This document shows, piece after piece, positions 14,847-23,013 of a stretch of 64,000 nucleotides of DNA; within the stretch, counting starts at the first letter, position 1, and each line of letters opens with the position of its first letter. The notes below the pieces were generated by a model. The model worked only from the letters and a program-made list of their open reading frames with translations, did not search any database and was not told where the DNA came from. Position numbers and translations under genes: made by a program. Origin of the DNA: Chloroflexota bacterium (GTDB taxonomy: Bacteria; Chloroflexota; Limnocylindria; P2-11E); NCBI GenBank assembly GCA_027310565.1, contig DAIDAP010000037.1, positions 124,001 through 188,000 on the forward strand. Direction: 5' to 3'.

Positions 14847-14872
14847 GGGCGCCCGGGCGCCCACCCACTCTA
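14847..14872 (-). promoter_or_regulatory. Putative sodN promoter with 16-bp palindrome
   Basis: Minus strand: a -10-like TAGAGT (14872-14867) is followed by the perfect 16-base palindrome GGGCGCCCGGGCGCCC (14862-14847), which would overlap the predicted start of transcription. The position is that of a repressor operator, for example a nickel-responsive Fur-family (Nur) regulator, but the palindrome could also be a terminator-like hairpin of the upstream gene, which ends at 14875. No -35 box is evident. Confidence 0.4.
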
Positions 14873-14874
14873 GA

Positions 14875-16353
14875 TCAGGGGACGGACGCGCTGTCGAGCA
14901 CGATCTCCATCTCGTCCACTCGCGGCGCGTCGGTCTCGAGGTCCCGGCCCATGAGCTCGCCGACGCGCGGAGGGAAGACCTGCACGCGGTAGCGGCCCGG
15001 GAAGACCGCGGCCGCGAACCGTCCGGCCACGTCGGTCTCGACCGCGGCGAGAGCGCCCATGTCGTCCAGGAAGTTGAGCGTCGCGCCGGCGACCGGGATC
15101 CCGCTCGCCGTACGCACCACACCGGTGACGAGCGTCCCCGGCCGCAGCACGAGATCGAGCGTCACGTCGCTCGACCCGAGGGTGACCGTGTCGGCGTCGT
15201 TCCAGGTCCGCTTCCGCGAGTAGTACTCGGCGACGTAGCCGCTGCGCGCCGGCGGGACGACGTTCACGACGTACGTCTCGGGCCGCGTCGCGATGACGTA
15301 CCGGCCGGTGCTCCCGGTCTCCCGGCAGATCCGGCCCGTCGTGAAGGGCGTGTCGACGCACACGAGCGCGCCGCTCACGGGCTCCCCGCCGGCCGACCGC
15401 ACCGTGCCGCTGATCGTGCGCAGCGCCGGCCCCGCGCGGAGCGCGACGTCCAGCGTCGCGTCGGCTCGCAGGTCGAACGGGCTCGCGTCGAACCCGTCGA
15501 GCGCGCCGTCGTACCAGACCGCGACCGCCGGGAAGTCGTCCGGCGGGACGGCCCAGACCCAGTACCGACCCGGCACGCGCAGGGCCGCGTAGCGGCCGTC
15601 CTTGTCGGTGCGCTCGCACTCCCAGGGGAGCGGCTCGGCGAGCGTCTTCAGGCAGACCTGCGCCTGCTCCACGGGCTTGCCGTCGAAGCGAACCGTGCCG
15701 CGAAGCGCGACGCCCCGCGCGAGGACGACGTCGACACCGGTGACGTCCTCGGTGCGCGCGTCGTACACGTTCGCCTCCTCGAGGAAGGCGCGGCCGACGG
15801 CCCACTGGCCGACGAGCCTCCCGCCGGGCGGGCCGTTCACCTCGACGCGATAGACGCCGGCCTTCACGTCGATCGCGTACGCGCCGTCGGCTCCGCTGCG
15901 CTCGCAGGTGGCGGCCTCGTCCGAGGCGGGGCGCGCGCACGCCTGGGCGCCCGCGACGGGTGCGCCGGCGGCGTCGCGCACGGACCCCGCGACGCGGTGC
16001 ATCTCGGCGAGCTCGATCCACAGCGCCGCGTCGCCGCGCGCGAGGTCGGCGACCCGCCGCTCCACCGACCAGCCGCGGCCGCCCGACGGCCCGCTCGCCC
16101 GCACGAAGTACGTGCCGCCGGACAGCGTCATCTCGGCGGTGCCGGAGGCCGAGGCGTCGACGCAGCGCTCCTCGACCCTGGTCGACGACGCGCAGACGCG
16201 CGCGCCGGCGACCGCCCGCCCCGCCGTGCCCGTCACGACCACGCGCAGCGTGGACGCGCGCGGCTCGCTCGGCGGCGCGGACCGCGTGACGGTCGGCACC
16301 GGCGACGAGCACGCGGCGGCGACGACGATCAGGAGCGCCGGCACCCTCATCAC
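14875..16353 (-). CDS. Lipoprotein with repeated carboxypeptidase-regulatory-like domains
   Basis: 492 residues. A short signal peptide ends at a lipobox-like VVAAACSS (Cys15), so it is probably a lipoprotein on the outer face. About five repeats of a beta-sandwich follow, each with the pattern G-x-V-R-x-A-x-G-x-P-V-x-G-A and ending in a G-x-Y-x-V-x-V strand (residues about 40, 115, 205, 310 and 400 onwards), matching CarboxypepD_reg / SpaA-like modules. Modules one to four each carry two cysteines at matching places (for example GARVCASS...ERCVD and GALVCVDT...GRICRE), suggesting one disulfide per module; the fifth lacks them. No catalytic domain is visible. Confidence 0.82.
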   Translation of the reverse strand: MMRVPALLIVVAAACSSPVPTVTRSAPPSEPRASTLRVVVTGTAGRAVAGARVCASSTRVEERCVDASASGTAEMTLSGGTYFVRASGPSGGRGWSVERRVADLARGDAALWIELAEMHRVAGSVRDAAGAPVAGAQACARPASDEAATCERSGADGAYAIDVKAGVYRVEVNGPPGGRLVGQWAVGRAFLEEANVYDARTEDVTGVDVVLARGVALRGTVRFDGKPVEQAQVCLKTLAEPLPWECERTDKDGRYAALRVPGRYWVWAVPPDDFPAVAVWYDGALDGFDASPFDLRADATLDVALRAGPALRTISGTVRSAGGEPVSGALVCVDTPFTTGRICRETGSTGRYVIATRPETYVVNVVPPARSGYVAEYYSRKRTWNDADTVTLGSSDVTLDLVLRPGTLVTGVVRTASGIPVAGATLNFLDDMGALAAVETDVAGRFAAAVFPGRYRVQVFPPRVGELMGRDLETDAPRVDEMEIVLDSASVP

Positions 16354-16390
16354 CCGTGCATAACGGGGTCGGCGCGGCGGGGGAACGCGC

Positions 16391-17446
16391 TCAGCCGCGC
16401 CGCGCCGCCGCGGCGCTCGCGATGAGGCGCGAGACCTCGGCGAGCGGGCCGGCGATCTCCTCGCCGCGCTCGCGCCGCATGAGGTCGCGCATCGCCTGGC
16501 GGATCGGTTTGCCCTCGGAGAGCACGAGGTGGGTCTGCTCGGTGATCGGCATGGAGACGCCTTCGGCGGCCGCGGCGCGGTAGGCGGCCTCCGCCGTGGT
16601 GAGGCCTTCCGCGATCTGGCCCCCCAGACGCTCGCGGATCTGCGGCAGGCTCAGGCCCTGCGCGAGGAGGTCCCCCACCGTCCGGTTGCGCGAGTGCTTG
16701 CTGAAGCAGGTCACGATGAGGTCGCCGACGCCGGCGAGGCCGGCGACCGTGAGCGGATTCGCCCCGTGCGCGAAGCCGAACCGGGCGATCTCCGCCAGGC
16801 CGCGCGTCATGAAGCCCGCCTTGGCGTTGTCGCCGTACCCCATGCCGTCGATCGCTCCCGCGCCGAGCGCGACGATGTTCTTGAGCGCGCCGCAGAGCTC
16901 GACGCCGACCACGTCGGCGTCCGTGTACGCGCGGAACATCGGCGTCCCGACGACCGTCTGGAGCCGCCTCGCCGTCTCCGGCTCGGCCGCGGCGACGACG
17001 GTCGCGGCCGGATGGCCCGCGGCGATCTCGCGGCTGATGTTGGGCCCCGAGAGCACGGCCACGCGCGACGCCCCGACGACCTCGGTCCACAGCTCGCTCA
17101 TGCGCCTTCCGTCCTCGGCGAGGCCCTTCGTCGCGGAGAGCACGTACTGCCCGGCGCGCAGGAGCGACCCGACGCGGTCGCGGAGCGCCGGGACGCCGAT
17201 GCTCGGCGCCGCCACGATCACGTCGTCGGCGTCGGCGAGCGCGCGCCGCAGGTCCGCGGTCACCGCGACGCTGTCCGGCACGCGGATCCCGGGGAGGTAG
17301 CGGCGGTTCTCGCGCTCGGCCGCGATGCGCTCGGCCTGCGCGGCCTCGCGGGTCCAGAGGGTCACGCGGCGGCCGCCGTCGCGCGCGAGGATGGTCGCGA
17401 GGGTCGTCCCCCACGACCCGGCCTGCAGGACCGCGACGGCGCCCAT
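16391..17446 (-). CDS. gpsA: Glycerol-3-phosphate dehydrogenase [NAD(P)+]
   Basis: Reduces dihydroxyacetone phosphate to sn-glycerol-3-phosphate for phospholipid synthesis; cytoplasmic. 351 residues from ATG 17446. Motifs: N-terminal Rossmann AVLQAGSWGTTLATILA, VLSGPNISREIAAGHP, the active-site region LCGALKNIVALGAGAIDGMGYGDNAKAGFMTRGLAEI and GVGDLIVTCFSKHSRNRTVG. The first glycine of the usual GAGSWGT dinucleotide motif is glutamine (QAGSWGT). It lies five bases downstream of plsY, so the two consecutive steps of acyl-glycerol-phosphate synthesis are adjacent. Confidence 0.95.
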   Translation of the reverse strand: MGAVAVLQAGSWGTTLATILARDGGRRVTLWTREAAQAERIAAERENRRYLPGIRVPDSVAVTADLRRALADADDVIVAAPSIGVPALRDRVGSLLRAGQYVLSATKGLAEDGRRMSELWTEVVGASRVAVLSGPNISREIAAGHPAATVVAAAEPETARRLQTVVGTPMFRAYTDADVVGVELCGALKNIVALGAGAIDGMGYGDNAKAGFMTRGLAEIARFGFAHGANPLTVAGLAGVGDLIVTCFSKHSRNRTVGDLLAQGLSLPQIRERLGGQIAEGLTTAEAAYRAAAAEGVSMPITEQTHLVLSEGKPIRQAMRDLMRRERGEEIAGPLAEVSRLIASAAAARRG

Positions 17447-17451
17447 CGGCG

Positions 17452-18084
17452 CTACGCGCCGACGCGCGGCTCGACGCCGCGCACGATGCGCTGGATGTTC
17501 GGCAGGTGCCGCGCGTACACGATGAGGCCGCCGATCACGATGAACGCGAGGGTGGCCCAGTGGAACGACACCCAGCCGGTGGCGCTGAAGACGAGGTACC
17601 CGGCGAGCGCGCCCGCGACGGCGGCGAGCGACCCGACCGAGACCATCCGCGTGATCGCGAGCCCGATCGCGAACGCGGCCACCGCCGAGGCCCACGCGGG
17701 GGTCGCGACGAAGAGCAGGGCCCCGAACCCGGTCGCGACCCCGCGGCCGCCGCGGCCGCGCAGCGTGATCGGCCAGCAGTGGCCGATGACGACGAAGACC
17801 GCCGCGAGCGCCTCGGCGATCGGGCGCCCCGCGCCGTCGGCGAACACGAGCTGCGCGAAGACGACCGCGAGGGCGCCCTTCAGGATGTCGAGCGTCGCGA
17901 CGAGCAGGCCGGCGCCGCGCCCCAGCGTGCGGAACGTGTTCGTCGCGCCGGTCGAGCCCGACCCCACCGCCCGCAGGTCGACGTTGCGGTAGACCCGTCC
18001 CACGACGTAGCCGCTGGAGATCGAGCCCACGAGGTACCCGACGGCGGCCACGACCGCGAACGCGGCGGCACCGGTGAGCGTCAT
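17452..18084 (-). CDS. plsY: Acyl-phosphate:glycerol-3-phosphate acyltransferase PlsY
   Basis: Membrane enzyme that transfers an acyl group from acyl-phosphate to glycerol-3-phosphate, making lysophosphatidic acid. 210 residues, about five to seven membrane segments. Family motifs are GSISSGYVVGRV with DLRAVGSGSTGATNTFRTLG, GHCWPITLRGRGGRGVATGFGALL and the C-terminal YARHLPNIQRIVRGVEPRVG. ATG 18084 overlaps the der stop (ATGA). GpsA, PlsY and PlsC all lie in this run. Confidence 0.96.
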   Translation of the reverse strand: MTLTGAAAFAVVAAVGYLVGSISSGYVVGRVYRNVDLRAVGSGSTGATNTFRTLGRGAGLLVATLDILKGALAVVFAQLVFADGAGRPIAEALAAVFVVIGHCWPITLRGRGGRGVATGFGALLFVATPAWASAVAAFAIGLAITRMVSVGSLAAVAGALAGYLVFSATGWVSFHWATLAFIVIGGLIVYARHLPNIQRIVRGVEPRVGA

Positions 18085-19394
18085 TCGAACGACGCCTTCA
18101 GCTCGATGACGATCGGGGTCCCCGCGAATCCGAAGCGGCGCCGGATCTCGTTCTCGAGGTAGCGCCGGTAGGTGAAGTGGACCGCGTCGGGGTGATCGGT
18201 GAAGAACACGAACGTCGGCGCCTTGCCGCGCGCCTGCGTCACGTGGCGGAAGCGGATCTCCTTCCCGTGGAACGCGGGCGGTGGATGCGCGGCGACCGCC
18301 TCGACGAGCATGCGGTGGAGGTCGCCGGTCGGGATCGCCCACCGCCGCCGCTCCACGATCGCGAGCGCGTCGGCGACCGTCTCGCGCACGTTGCGCCCCG
18401 TCTTCGCCGACACGAAGCGATGGCCCATCCAGGGCGCGAAGTGGAACTCGCGCGCGATCTCCGCCTCGACGGTGGCCGTCATCTCCGTGCCACGGTCTAC
18501 CACGTCCCACTTGTTCACCGCCAGCACCAGTCCGACGCGCTCCTCGAGCGCGTAGCCGGCGATGTGCACGTCCTGGGCGGTGATGCCCTCGGTGGCGTCG
18601 CTGAGCAGGATCGCGACGTCGGCCCGCTCCAGCGCCCGCGCGGTGCGGACGAGCGCGTATTTCTCGATGCCCTCCTCGATCCGGCCGCGGCGCCGGATGC
18701 CCGCGGTGTCCACGAGGACGACCGGCCGTCCGTCGAAGTCGACGAGCGTGTCGACGGTGTCCCTGGTCGTGCCGGGCACCTCGCTCACCACCGCGCGCTC
18801 GGCGCCGACGAGCGCGTTCAGGAAGCTCGACTTTCCGACGTTGGGCCGGCCGACGATCGCGAGGTGCGCGTCGCCGGGGCGCTCCGCCGGCGTCTCGGGC
18901 GGCAGGAGCGCGACGACCTCGTCGAGGAGATCGCCGGTCCCGATCCCCTGGATCGCGGACACCGGGTGCGGCTTGCCGAGGCCGAGCTCGTAGAACTCGG
19001 CCGCCTGGGCCTCGCCCCGCCAGGAGTCCGCCTTGTTCGCCACCAGGAGCACCGGCTTGCGGCTGCGCCGCAGCAGGTCGGCGACGTCGTGCTCGACGGG
19101 GACGATGCCCGCCTTCGCGTCGACGAGGAAGAGGACGACGTCGGCCTCCGCGATCGCGGCCTCGGCCTGGCGGCGCACCGCGGCGCCGATCTCGCCCGTC
19201 CGAGCGTCCTCGAGCCCGCCGGTGTCGATGAGCGAGAACTCGCGCCCGCGCCACTCGGCGGTCGCGTAGATCCGGTCGCGGGTCGTGCCGGCGACGTCCT
19301 CGACGATGGCGACGCGCTCGCCGACGAGACGGTTGAACAGCGTGGACTTCCCGACGTTGGGGCGACCGACGATCGCGGCGACCGCGCGAGCCAC
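18081..19394 (-). CDS. der: Ribosome biogenesis GTPase Der (EngA)
   Basis: Essential double GTPase required for 50S subunit maturation. 437 residues. First G domain: GRPNVGKSTLFNRL (about 10-23), DTGG, NKAD. Second: GRPNVGKSSFLNAL (about 180), DTAGIRRRGRI, NKWD. A KH-like C-terminal domain follows (LHRMLVEAVAAHPPPAFHGKEIRFRHVTQA...RRYLENEIRRRFGFAGTPIVIELK). All four G motifs of both domains are intact. GTG start 19394 directly abuts the ispH stop at 19395, with no gap. Confidence 0.97.
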   Translation of the reverse strand: MARAVAAIVGRPNVGKSTLFNRLVGERVAIVEDVAGTTRDRIYATAEWRGREFSLIDTGGLEDARTGEIGAAVRRQAEAAIAEADVVLFLVDAKAGIVPVEHDVADLLRRSRKPVLLVANKADSWRGEAQAAEFYELGLGKPHPVSAIQGIGTGDLLDEVVALLPPETPAERPGDAHLAIVGRPNVGKSSFLNALVGAERAVVSEVPGTTRDTVDTLVDFDGRPVVLVDTAGIRRRGRIEEGIEKYALVRTARALERADVAILLSDATEGITAQDVHIAGYALEERVGLVLAVNKWDVVDRGTEMTATVEAEIAREFHFAPWMGHRFVSAKTGRNVRETVADALAIVERRRWAIPTGDLHRMLVEAVAAHPPPAFHGKEIRFRHVTQARGKAPTFVFFTDHPDAVHFTYRRYLENEIRRRFGFAGTPIVIELKASFE

Positions 19395-20243
19395 CTACAC
19401 CGAGACAGGCTGCGCGAGCGCCTCGACCCGCTCCTTCACCTCGAGCAGGGTGTCCATCGGGGTGGAGCACCCGCCGATGAGCCCTACCCGGTCCCGGCCG
19501 CGCACCCACTCCGGCCGCACCTCGTCGGCGGTCTCGATGTGGTGCGCGTCGCGCCCCTGCATGAGCGCGAGGTTCACCAGCTCCCGCGTGTTCGCCGAGT
19601 TGCGCCCGCCGACGACGATGAGCGTGCGCACCCGCTCCGCGAGCTCGCTCGCGGCGTGCTGCCGCTTCACCGTCACCGGGCACACCGTGTTGTAGACCTT
19701 CAGCTCCTGCGCGATGGTCGCGACGTGCGACACGAGCGCGGTGAACGCCCACGGCGGCTGCGTCGACTGCGACACGACGCCGGCGCGCTTCATCTTGGGC
19801 AGCCTCGTCCACTCCTGCTCGGTCTCGACGACCGAGACGTCCCCGCCGGCGAAGCCGAGCAGTCCCACGACCTCGGGGTGCTCGCGCGTGCCGAGGATGA
19901 CGACGTGATAGCCCTCGTCCGCGAGCCGTTTCGTGAACCGCTGCGCGCGCAGGACGAGCGAGCAGGTGGCGTCGACGCAGTCGAGCCCGCGCTCCTCGAT
20001 GCGCGCGCGCACCGCCGGCGGGACGCCGTGCGCACGGATCACGACGATGCCCTCGACCGCCTCGGACGGGTCCCCGATCACCCGGACGCCGCGCTCGGCG
20101 AGGCGCCGGCTGATCTCCGGGTTGTGCACGACCTGACCGAGGTTGTGCACGGGGCGGCCGCGTTCGGCCGCCGCCTCGGTGAGCTCGACGGCCTTCTTCA
20201 CGCCGAAGCAGAACCCGTTCTCGCGCGCGAGGAGGACCTCCAT
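19395..20243 (-). CDS. ispH: 4-hydroxy-3-methylbut-2-enyl diphosphate reductase
   Basis: Last enzyme of the MEP isoprenoid pathway, an Fe-S reductase making IPP and DMAPP. 282 residues from ATG 20243, preceded by GGAGG. The three cluster cysteines are in ENGFCFGVKKAV, DATCSLVLRA and NTVCPVTVKRQ; HNLGQVVHNPEI, IRAHG and GGRNSANTRELV are also conserved. It ends exactly before der. Upstream lies a 181-bp inverted repeat that separates it from plsC. Confidence 0.97.
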   Translation of the reverse strand: MEVLLARENGFCFGVKKAVELTEAAAERGRPVHNLGQVVHNPEISRRLAERGVRVIGDPSEAVEGIVVIRAHGVPPAVRARIEERGLDCVDATCSLVLRAQRFTKRLADEGYHVVILGTREHPEVVGLLGFAGGDVSVVETEQEWTRLPKMKRAGVVSQSTQPPWAFTALVSHVATIAQELKVYNTVCPVTVKRQHAASELAERVRTLIVVGGRNSANTRELVNLALMQGRDAHHIETADEVRPEWVRGRDRVGLIGGCSTPMDTLLEVKERVEALAQPVSV

Positions 20244-20253
20244 GCGTATCAGT

Positions 20254-20434
20254 CTAGTGTCGCGCGCCGGGAATACCTTGACGACGCGCGGCCCGGACGG
20301 CCGAGGCCACGGAGCCGAGGAGGACGCGCCGGAGCGTATCCGCGGATACGTGAGGAGCGCCCGGCCGAGGCCGACACCGGCAGCGGCCGTCTGGGCCGAT
20401 GCAGCGGCAAGGGATTCCCGGTGCGCGACACTAG
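20254..20434. repeat. 181-bp imperfect inverted repeat (giant hairpin)
   Basis: Almost the whole plsC-ispH interval is one inverted repeat. The outer 24 bases (20254-20277 and 20411-20434, beginning CTAGTGTCGCGC) match with two differences; inner arms match in blocks such as CGGCCCGGACGGCCG with CGGCCGTCTGGGCCG; the centre is the perfect palindrome CGTATCCGCGGATACG at 20335-20350. The plsC stop codon TAG lies in the outer CTAG of the right arm. The shape resembles a palindromic miniature element or a long REP-type unit. It encodes nothing that I can see. Confidence 0.8.
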
Positions 20435-21099
20435 TCGGCGTACACCCCGCGCATCTCGTACGGGAGCAGCTCCGCGACGCGGCGCATGATCGCGTCCGCG
20501 GACGCCTGGCGGTCCCGGCGCACCTCGGCGGGAAGGTCGGCGAAGCGGAACGGCGCGCCGAAGGTGATGACCGCCTCGGTGCGGCGGACGAGGCGCATGC
20601 GCGCCGTCCGCGTCCCGACGATCGCGCACGGGACGATCGGGGCGGCGGAGCGCTCGGCGAGCAGCGCGATCCCCGGCCGGGCGCGCAACAGCCGTCCGTC
20701 GGGGCTCCGGTGCCCCTCGGGGAACACGCCGAGCGGCAGGCCGTGCCGCAGCACGCGCATGGAGAGCTCGAGCGCGCGCCGGTCGCTCTCACCTCGCCGG
20801 ATGGCGAAGTTCCCCGCGCCGCGCATGAGGAAGCCCACGACGAACCAGTCGAACGCCTCGACCTTGGCCATCCATCGGATCGGGATGCCGAGCGACAGCG
20901 ACACGACGGGCGGGTCCTTCCAGTTCTGGTGGTTCGCGACGACGATGTACGGGCCCGCGGCGGGGACGTGCTCCCGCCCGCGGAGCTCGAACCGCGCGAA
21001 CAGGAACACGACGAAGCGGATCGGCCGGAACAGCAGGCGCCAGAGCCACAGCTCCGAGGGCGGCTGCACCGGCGCGTCTCGGAAGAGGCGCTCGATCAC
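20431..21099 (-). CDS. plsC: 1-acyl-sn-glycerol-3-phosphate acyltransferase
   Basis: Acylates lysophosphatidic acid to phosphatidic acid at the membrane. 222 residues. The catalytic NHxxxxD box is in VVANHQNWKDPPVVSLSLG (about 65-84), the substrate-binding FPEGHRS box in LPLGVFPEGHRSPDGRLL and the third block in APIVPCAIVGTRT. One hydrophobic segment near the N-terminus (WLWRLLFRPIRFVVFLFARF). GTG start 21099 overlaps the cmk stop. Its TAG stop is supplied by the end of the inverted repeat. Confidence 0.93.
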   Translation of the reverse strand: MIERLFRDAPVQPPSELWLWRLLFRPIRFVVFLFARFELRGREHVPAAGPYIVVANHQNWKDPPVVSLSLGIPIRWMAKVEAFDWFVVGFLMRGAGNFAIRRGESDRRALELSMRVLRHGLPLGVFPEGHRSPDGRLLRARPGIALLAERSAAPIVPCAIVGTRTARMRLVRRTEAVITFGAPFRFADLPAEVRRDRQASADAIMRRVAELLPYEMRGVYAD

Positions 21100-21773
21100 G
21101 ACCGCGTGACGATGGCGAGGACGCGCTCGAGCGCCTGCCCCACCGAGAGCCCGTCGGTACGCACGAGCACGGCGTCGTCGGCCGCGCGCAGCGGGGCCAC
21201 CGCGCGCTCGCTGTCGATGCGGTCGCGGCGCAGGATCTCGTCCAGCAAGTCCGATCGCCCGCGCACGTCGCCGCGGGCGCGCAGCTCCTCCTCCCGCCGC
21301 TTCGCGCGCTCCGCGGCGGAGGCCGTCAGGTAGATCTTGCGCTCCGCGCCCGGCAGGACGACCGTGCCGATGTCGCGCCCGACCATCACGACGCGGCCGC
21401 GCTCCGCGAGCGCGCGCTGCTGGGCCACCATCGCGTCGCGGACCGCGGGGATGCGCGCCACCTGTGACACGACCGCGTCCACGCCGGCGTCGCGGATCGC
21501 CCAGGTGACGTCGTCGCCGTCGAGGAGCACGGTGTACGCGCGGCCGTCGCGCACCGTCGGCGGGCCGATCGCGATGCGGACCTCCCGCGCGAGCGCGGCG
21601 AGCCGGTCGCCGTCGTCAGCATCGACGCCTCGGCGCAGGGCCGCGAGGGCGACGGCGCGGTACATCGCTCCGGTGTCGAGGAAGAGGTACCCCAGGCGCT
21701 CCGCGACGAGCGCGCCGATCGTGCTCTTCCCCGCCCCGGCCGGGCCGTCGATCGCGATGGTCCGTGGCGTCAC
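21096..21773 (-). CDS. cmk: Cytidylate kinase
   Basis: Phosphorylates CMP and dCMP. 225 residues from GTG 21773, which overlaps the rluB stop as GTGA. P-loop IAIDGPAGAGKSTIGALVAERLG, LDTGAMYRAVALAALRRG, the CMP-binding part VSQVARIPAVRDAMVAQQRALAERGRVVMVGRDIGTVVLP and the LID region KRREEELRARGD...RDRIDSERAVAPLRAADDA are present. All key regions are intact. Confidence 0.97.
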   Translation of the reverse strand: MTPRTIAIDGPAGAGKSTIGALVAERLGYLFLDTGAMYRAVALAALRRGVDADDGDRLAALAREVRIAIGPPTVRDGRAYTVLLDGDDVTWAIRDAGVDAVVSQVARIPAVRDAMVAQQRALAERGRVVMVGRDIGTVVLPGAERKIYLTASAAERAKRREEELRARGDVRGRSDLLDEILRRDRIDSERAVAPLRAADDAVLVRTDGLSVGQALERVLAIVTRS

Positions 21774-22486
21774 GTGCGACCCCGCTCGGCGGCGGCCAGC
21801 GCGCGCACCTCGGCGCTCGCGAGCTCGCGCCACTCTCCGGCCCGGAGCCGGCCCAGCGTCACTCCCCCGATGCGTACGCGGACGAGCCGCGTCACACGCA
21901 GGCCCACCGCGGCGCACATACGGCGCACCTGGCGCTTCCAGCCGGTGCGCAGCACCAGCCGCAGGCGGCCCGTCGCGCCCGCGCGTGACCGCACCTGGAC
22001 GCGCTCGGCCCTCGCGACCCCTTCCTCGAGTCGTACGCCGCGGCGCAGGAGCGCGACCGCCGACCCGCCCAGGTCGCCGACGACGGTGACGTCGTACTCG
22101 CGCTCGTGCCCGTAGCGGGGATGCAGCACTCGCTCCATCCACTCGCCGTCGTTGGTGAGGAGGACGAGGCCCTCCGAGTCGGCGTCCAGACGGCCCACGG
22201 GGTAGAGGCGCTCGCGGGCGTCCACCAGGTCGACGACGCTGCGGCGCCCGCGCTCGTCGCGCGCCGTCGAGAGTACGCCGGCGGGTTTGTGCAGCGCGAT
22301 GTAGCGGTGGCGCGCGGCGCGCGTGGGCCGGCCGTCGACGTCGATGCGCGCGCCGGGCGGCACCCTGGTCCCGAGCGTCGTCACGGTCTCGCCGTCGACC
22401 CGGACCCGCCCCGCGGCGATGAGCTCCTCGGCGCGCCGCCGCGACGCGACGCCACGGTCGGCGAGCGCTTTCTGGAGCCGGATCAC
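21770..22486 (-). CDS. rluB: 23S rRNA pseudouridine synthase (RluB family)
   Basis: RsuA/RluB-type pseudouridine synthase. 238 residues from GTG 22486, which overlaps the scpB stop. An N-terminal S4 RNA-binding domain (RLQKALADRGVASRRRAEELIAAGRVRVDG) is followed by the catalytic domain with the aspartate in YPVGRLDADSEGLVLLTNDG and the RQVRRMCAAVGLRVTRLVRVRIG block. Whether it modifies 23S (RluB) or 16S (RsuA) rRNA is inferred from its position next to scpB, which is the rluB arrangement in many bacteria. Confidence 0.9.
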   Translation of the reverse strand: MIRLQKALADRGVASRRRAEELIAAGRVRVDGETVTTLGTRVPPGARIDVDGRPTRAARHRYIALHKPAGVLSTARDERGRRSVVDLVDARERLYPVGRLDADSEGLVLLTNDGEWMERVLHPRYGHEREYDVTVVGDLGGSAVALLRRGVRLEEGVARAERVQVRSRAGATGRLRLVLRTGWKRQVRRMCAAVGLRVTRLVRVRIGGVTLGRLRAGEWRELASAEVRALAAAERGRT

Positions 22487-23013
22487 GGCGCGGACGGGCC
22501 GGTGATCGCGCCCTCGGGCGTGAGCGCCCGCGGGAGCTCGTCGAGGCTGGCGAGGCCGAAGCACTCGAGGAACTCCCAGGTCGTGCCGTAGAGGATCGGC
22601 CGCCCGGGCGCCTCCCTCCGGCCGCGCTCCTCGATGAGCCGGCGCTGCATGAGCGTGTAGATCGTCTGGTCGCAGTTCACGCCGCGGATCGCCTCCACCT
22701 CGGCGCGCGTCACCGGCTGGCGGTAGGCGATGACCGCGAGCGTCTCGAGCGACGCGGGTGACACGCGGAGCCGATCGACACCCAGATACGCGGCGACCGC
22801 CGTGGCCTGCTCCGGCGACGTGACGAGCTGCCAGTCGTCGCCGTCGTGCGCGAGGCGCAGCCCCGACCCGGCGTAGGCCTCGGCGAGCTCGGCGAGCGCC
22901 GCCTCCACCTGCCTGGGGGTCGCGCCGACGATCTTCGCGAGCTCGCCGCGCGAGACGGGCTTCTCCGCGACGAAGAGCACCGCCTCGACGGCGCTAGCGG
23001 TCTGCGAGCGCAC
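22483..23013 (-). CDS. scpB: Segregation and condensation protein B
   Basis: Kleisin-interacting subunit of the Smc-ScpAB condensin. 176 residues with two winged helices: AVEAVLFVAEKPVSRGELAKIVGA near the N-terminus, and the conserved ETLAVIAYRQPVTRAEVEAIRGVNCDQTIYTLMQRRLIEERGRREAPGRPILYGTTWEFLECFGLASLDELP. GTG start 23013 overlaps the end of scpA by 20 bases. The strict partner order scpA-scpB supports the call. Confidence 0.96.
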   Translation of the reverse strand: MRSQTASAVEAVLFVAEKPVSRGELAKIVGATPRQVEAALAELAEAYAGSGLRLAHDGDDWQLVTSPEQATAVAAYLGVDRLRVSPASLETLAVIAYRQPVTRAEVEAIRGVNCDQTIYTLMQRRLIEERGRREAPGRPILYGTTWEFLECFGLASLDELPRALTPEGAITGPSAP

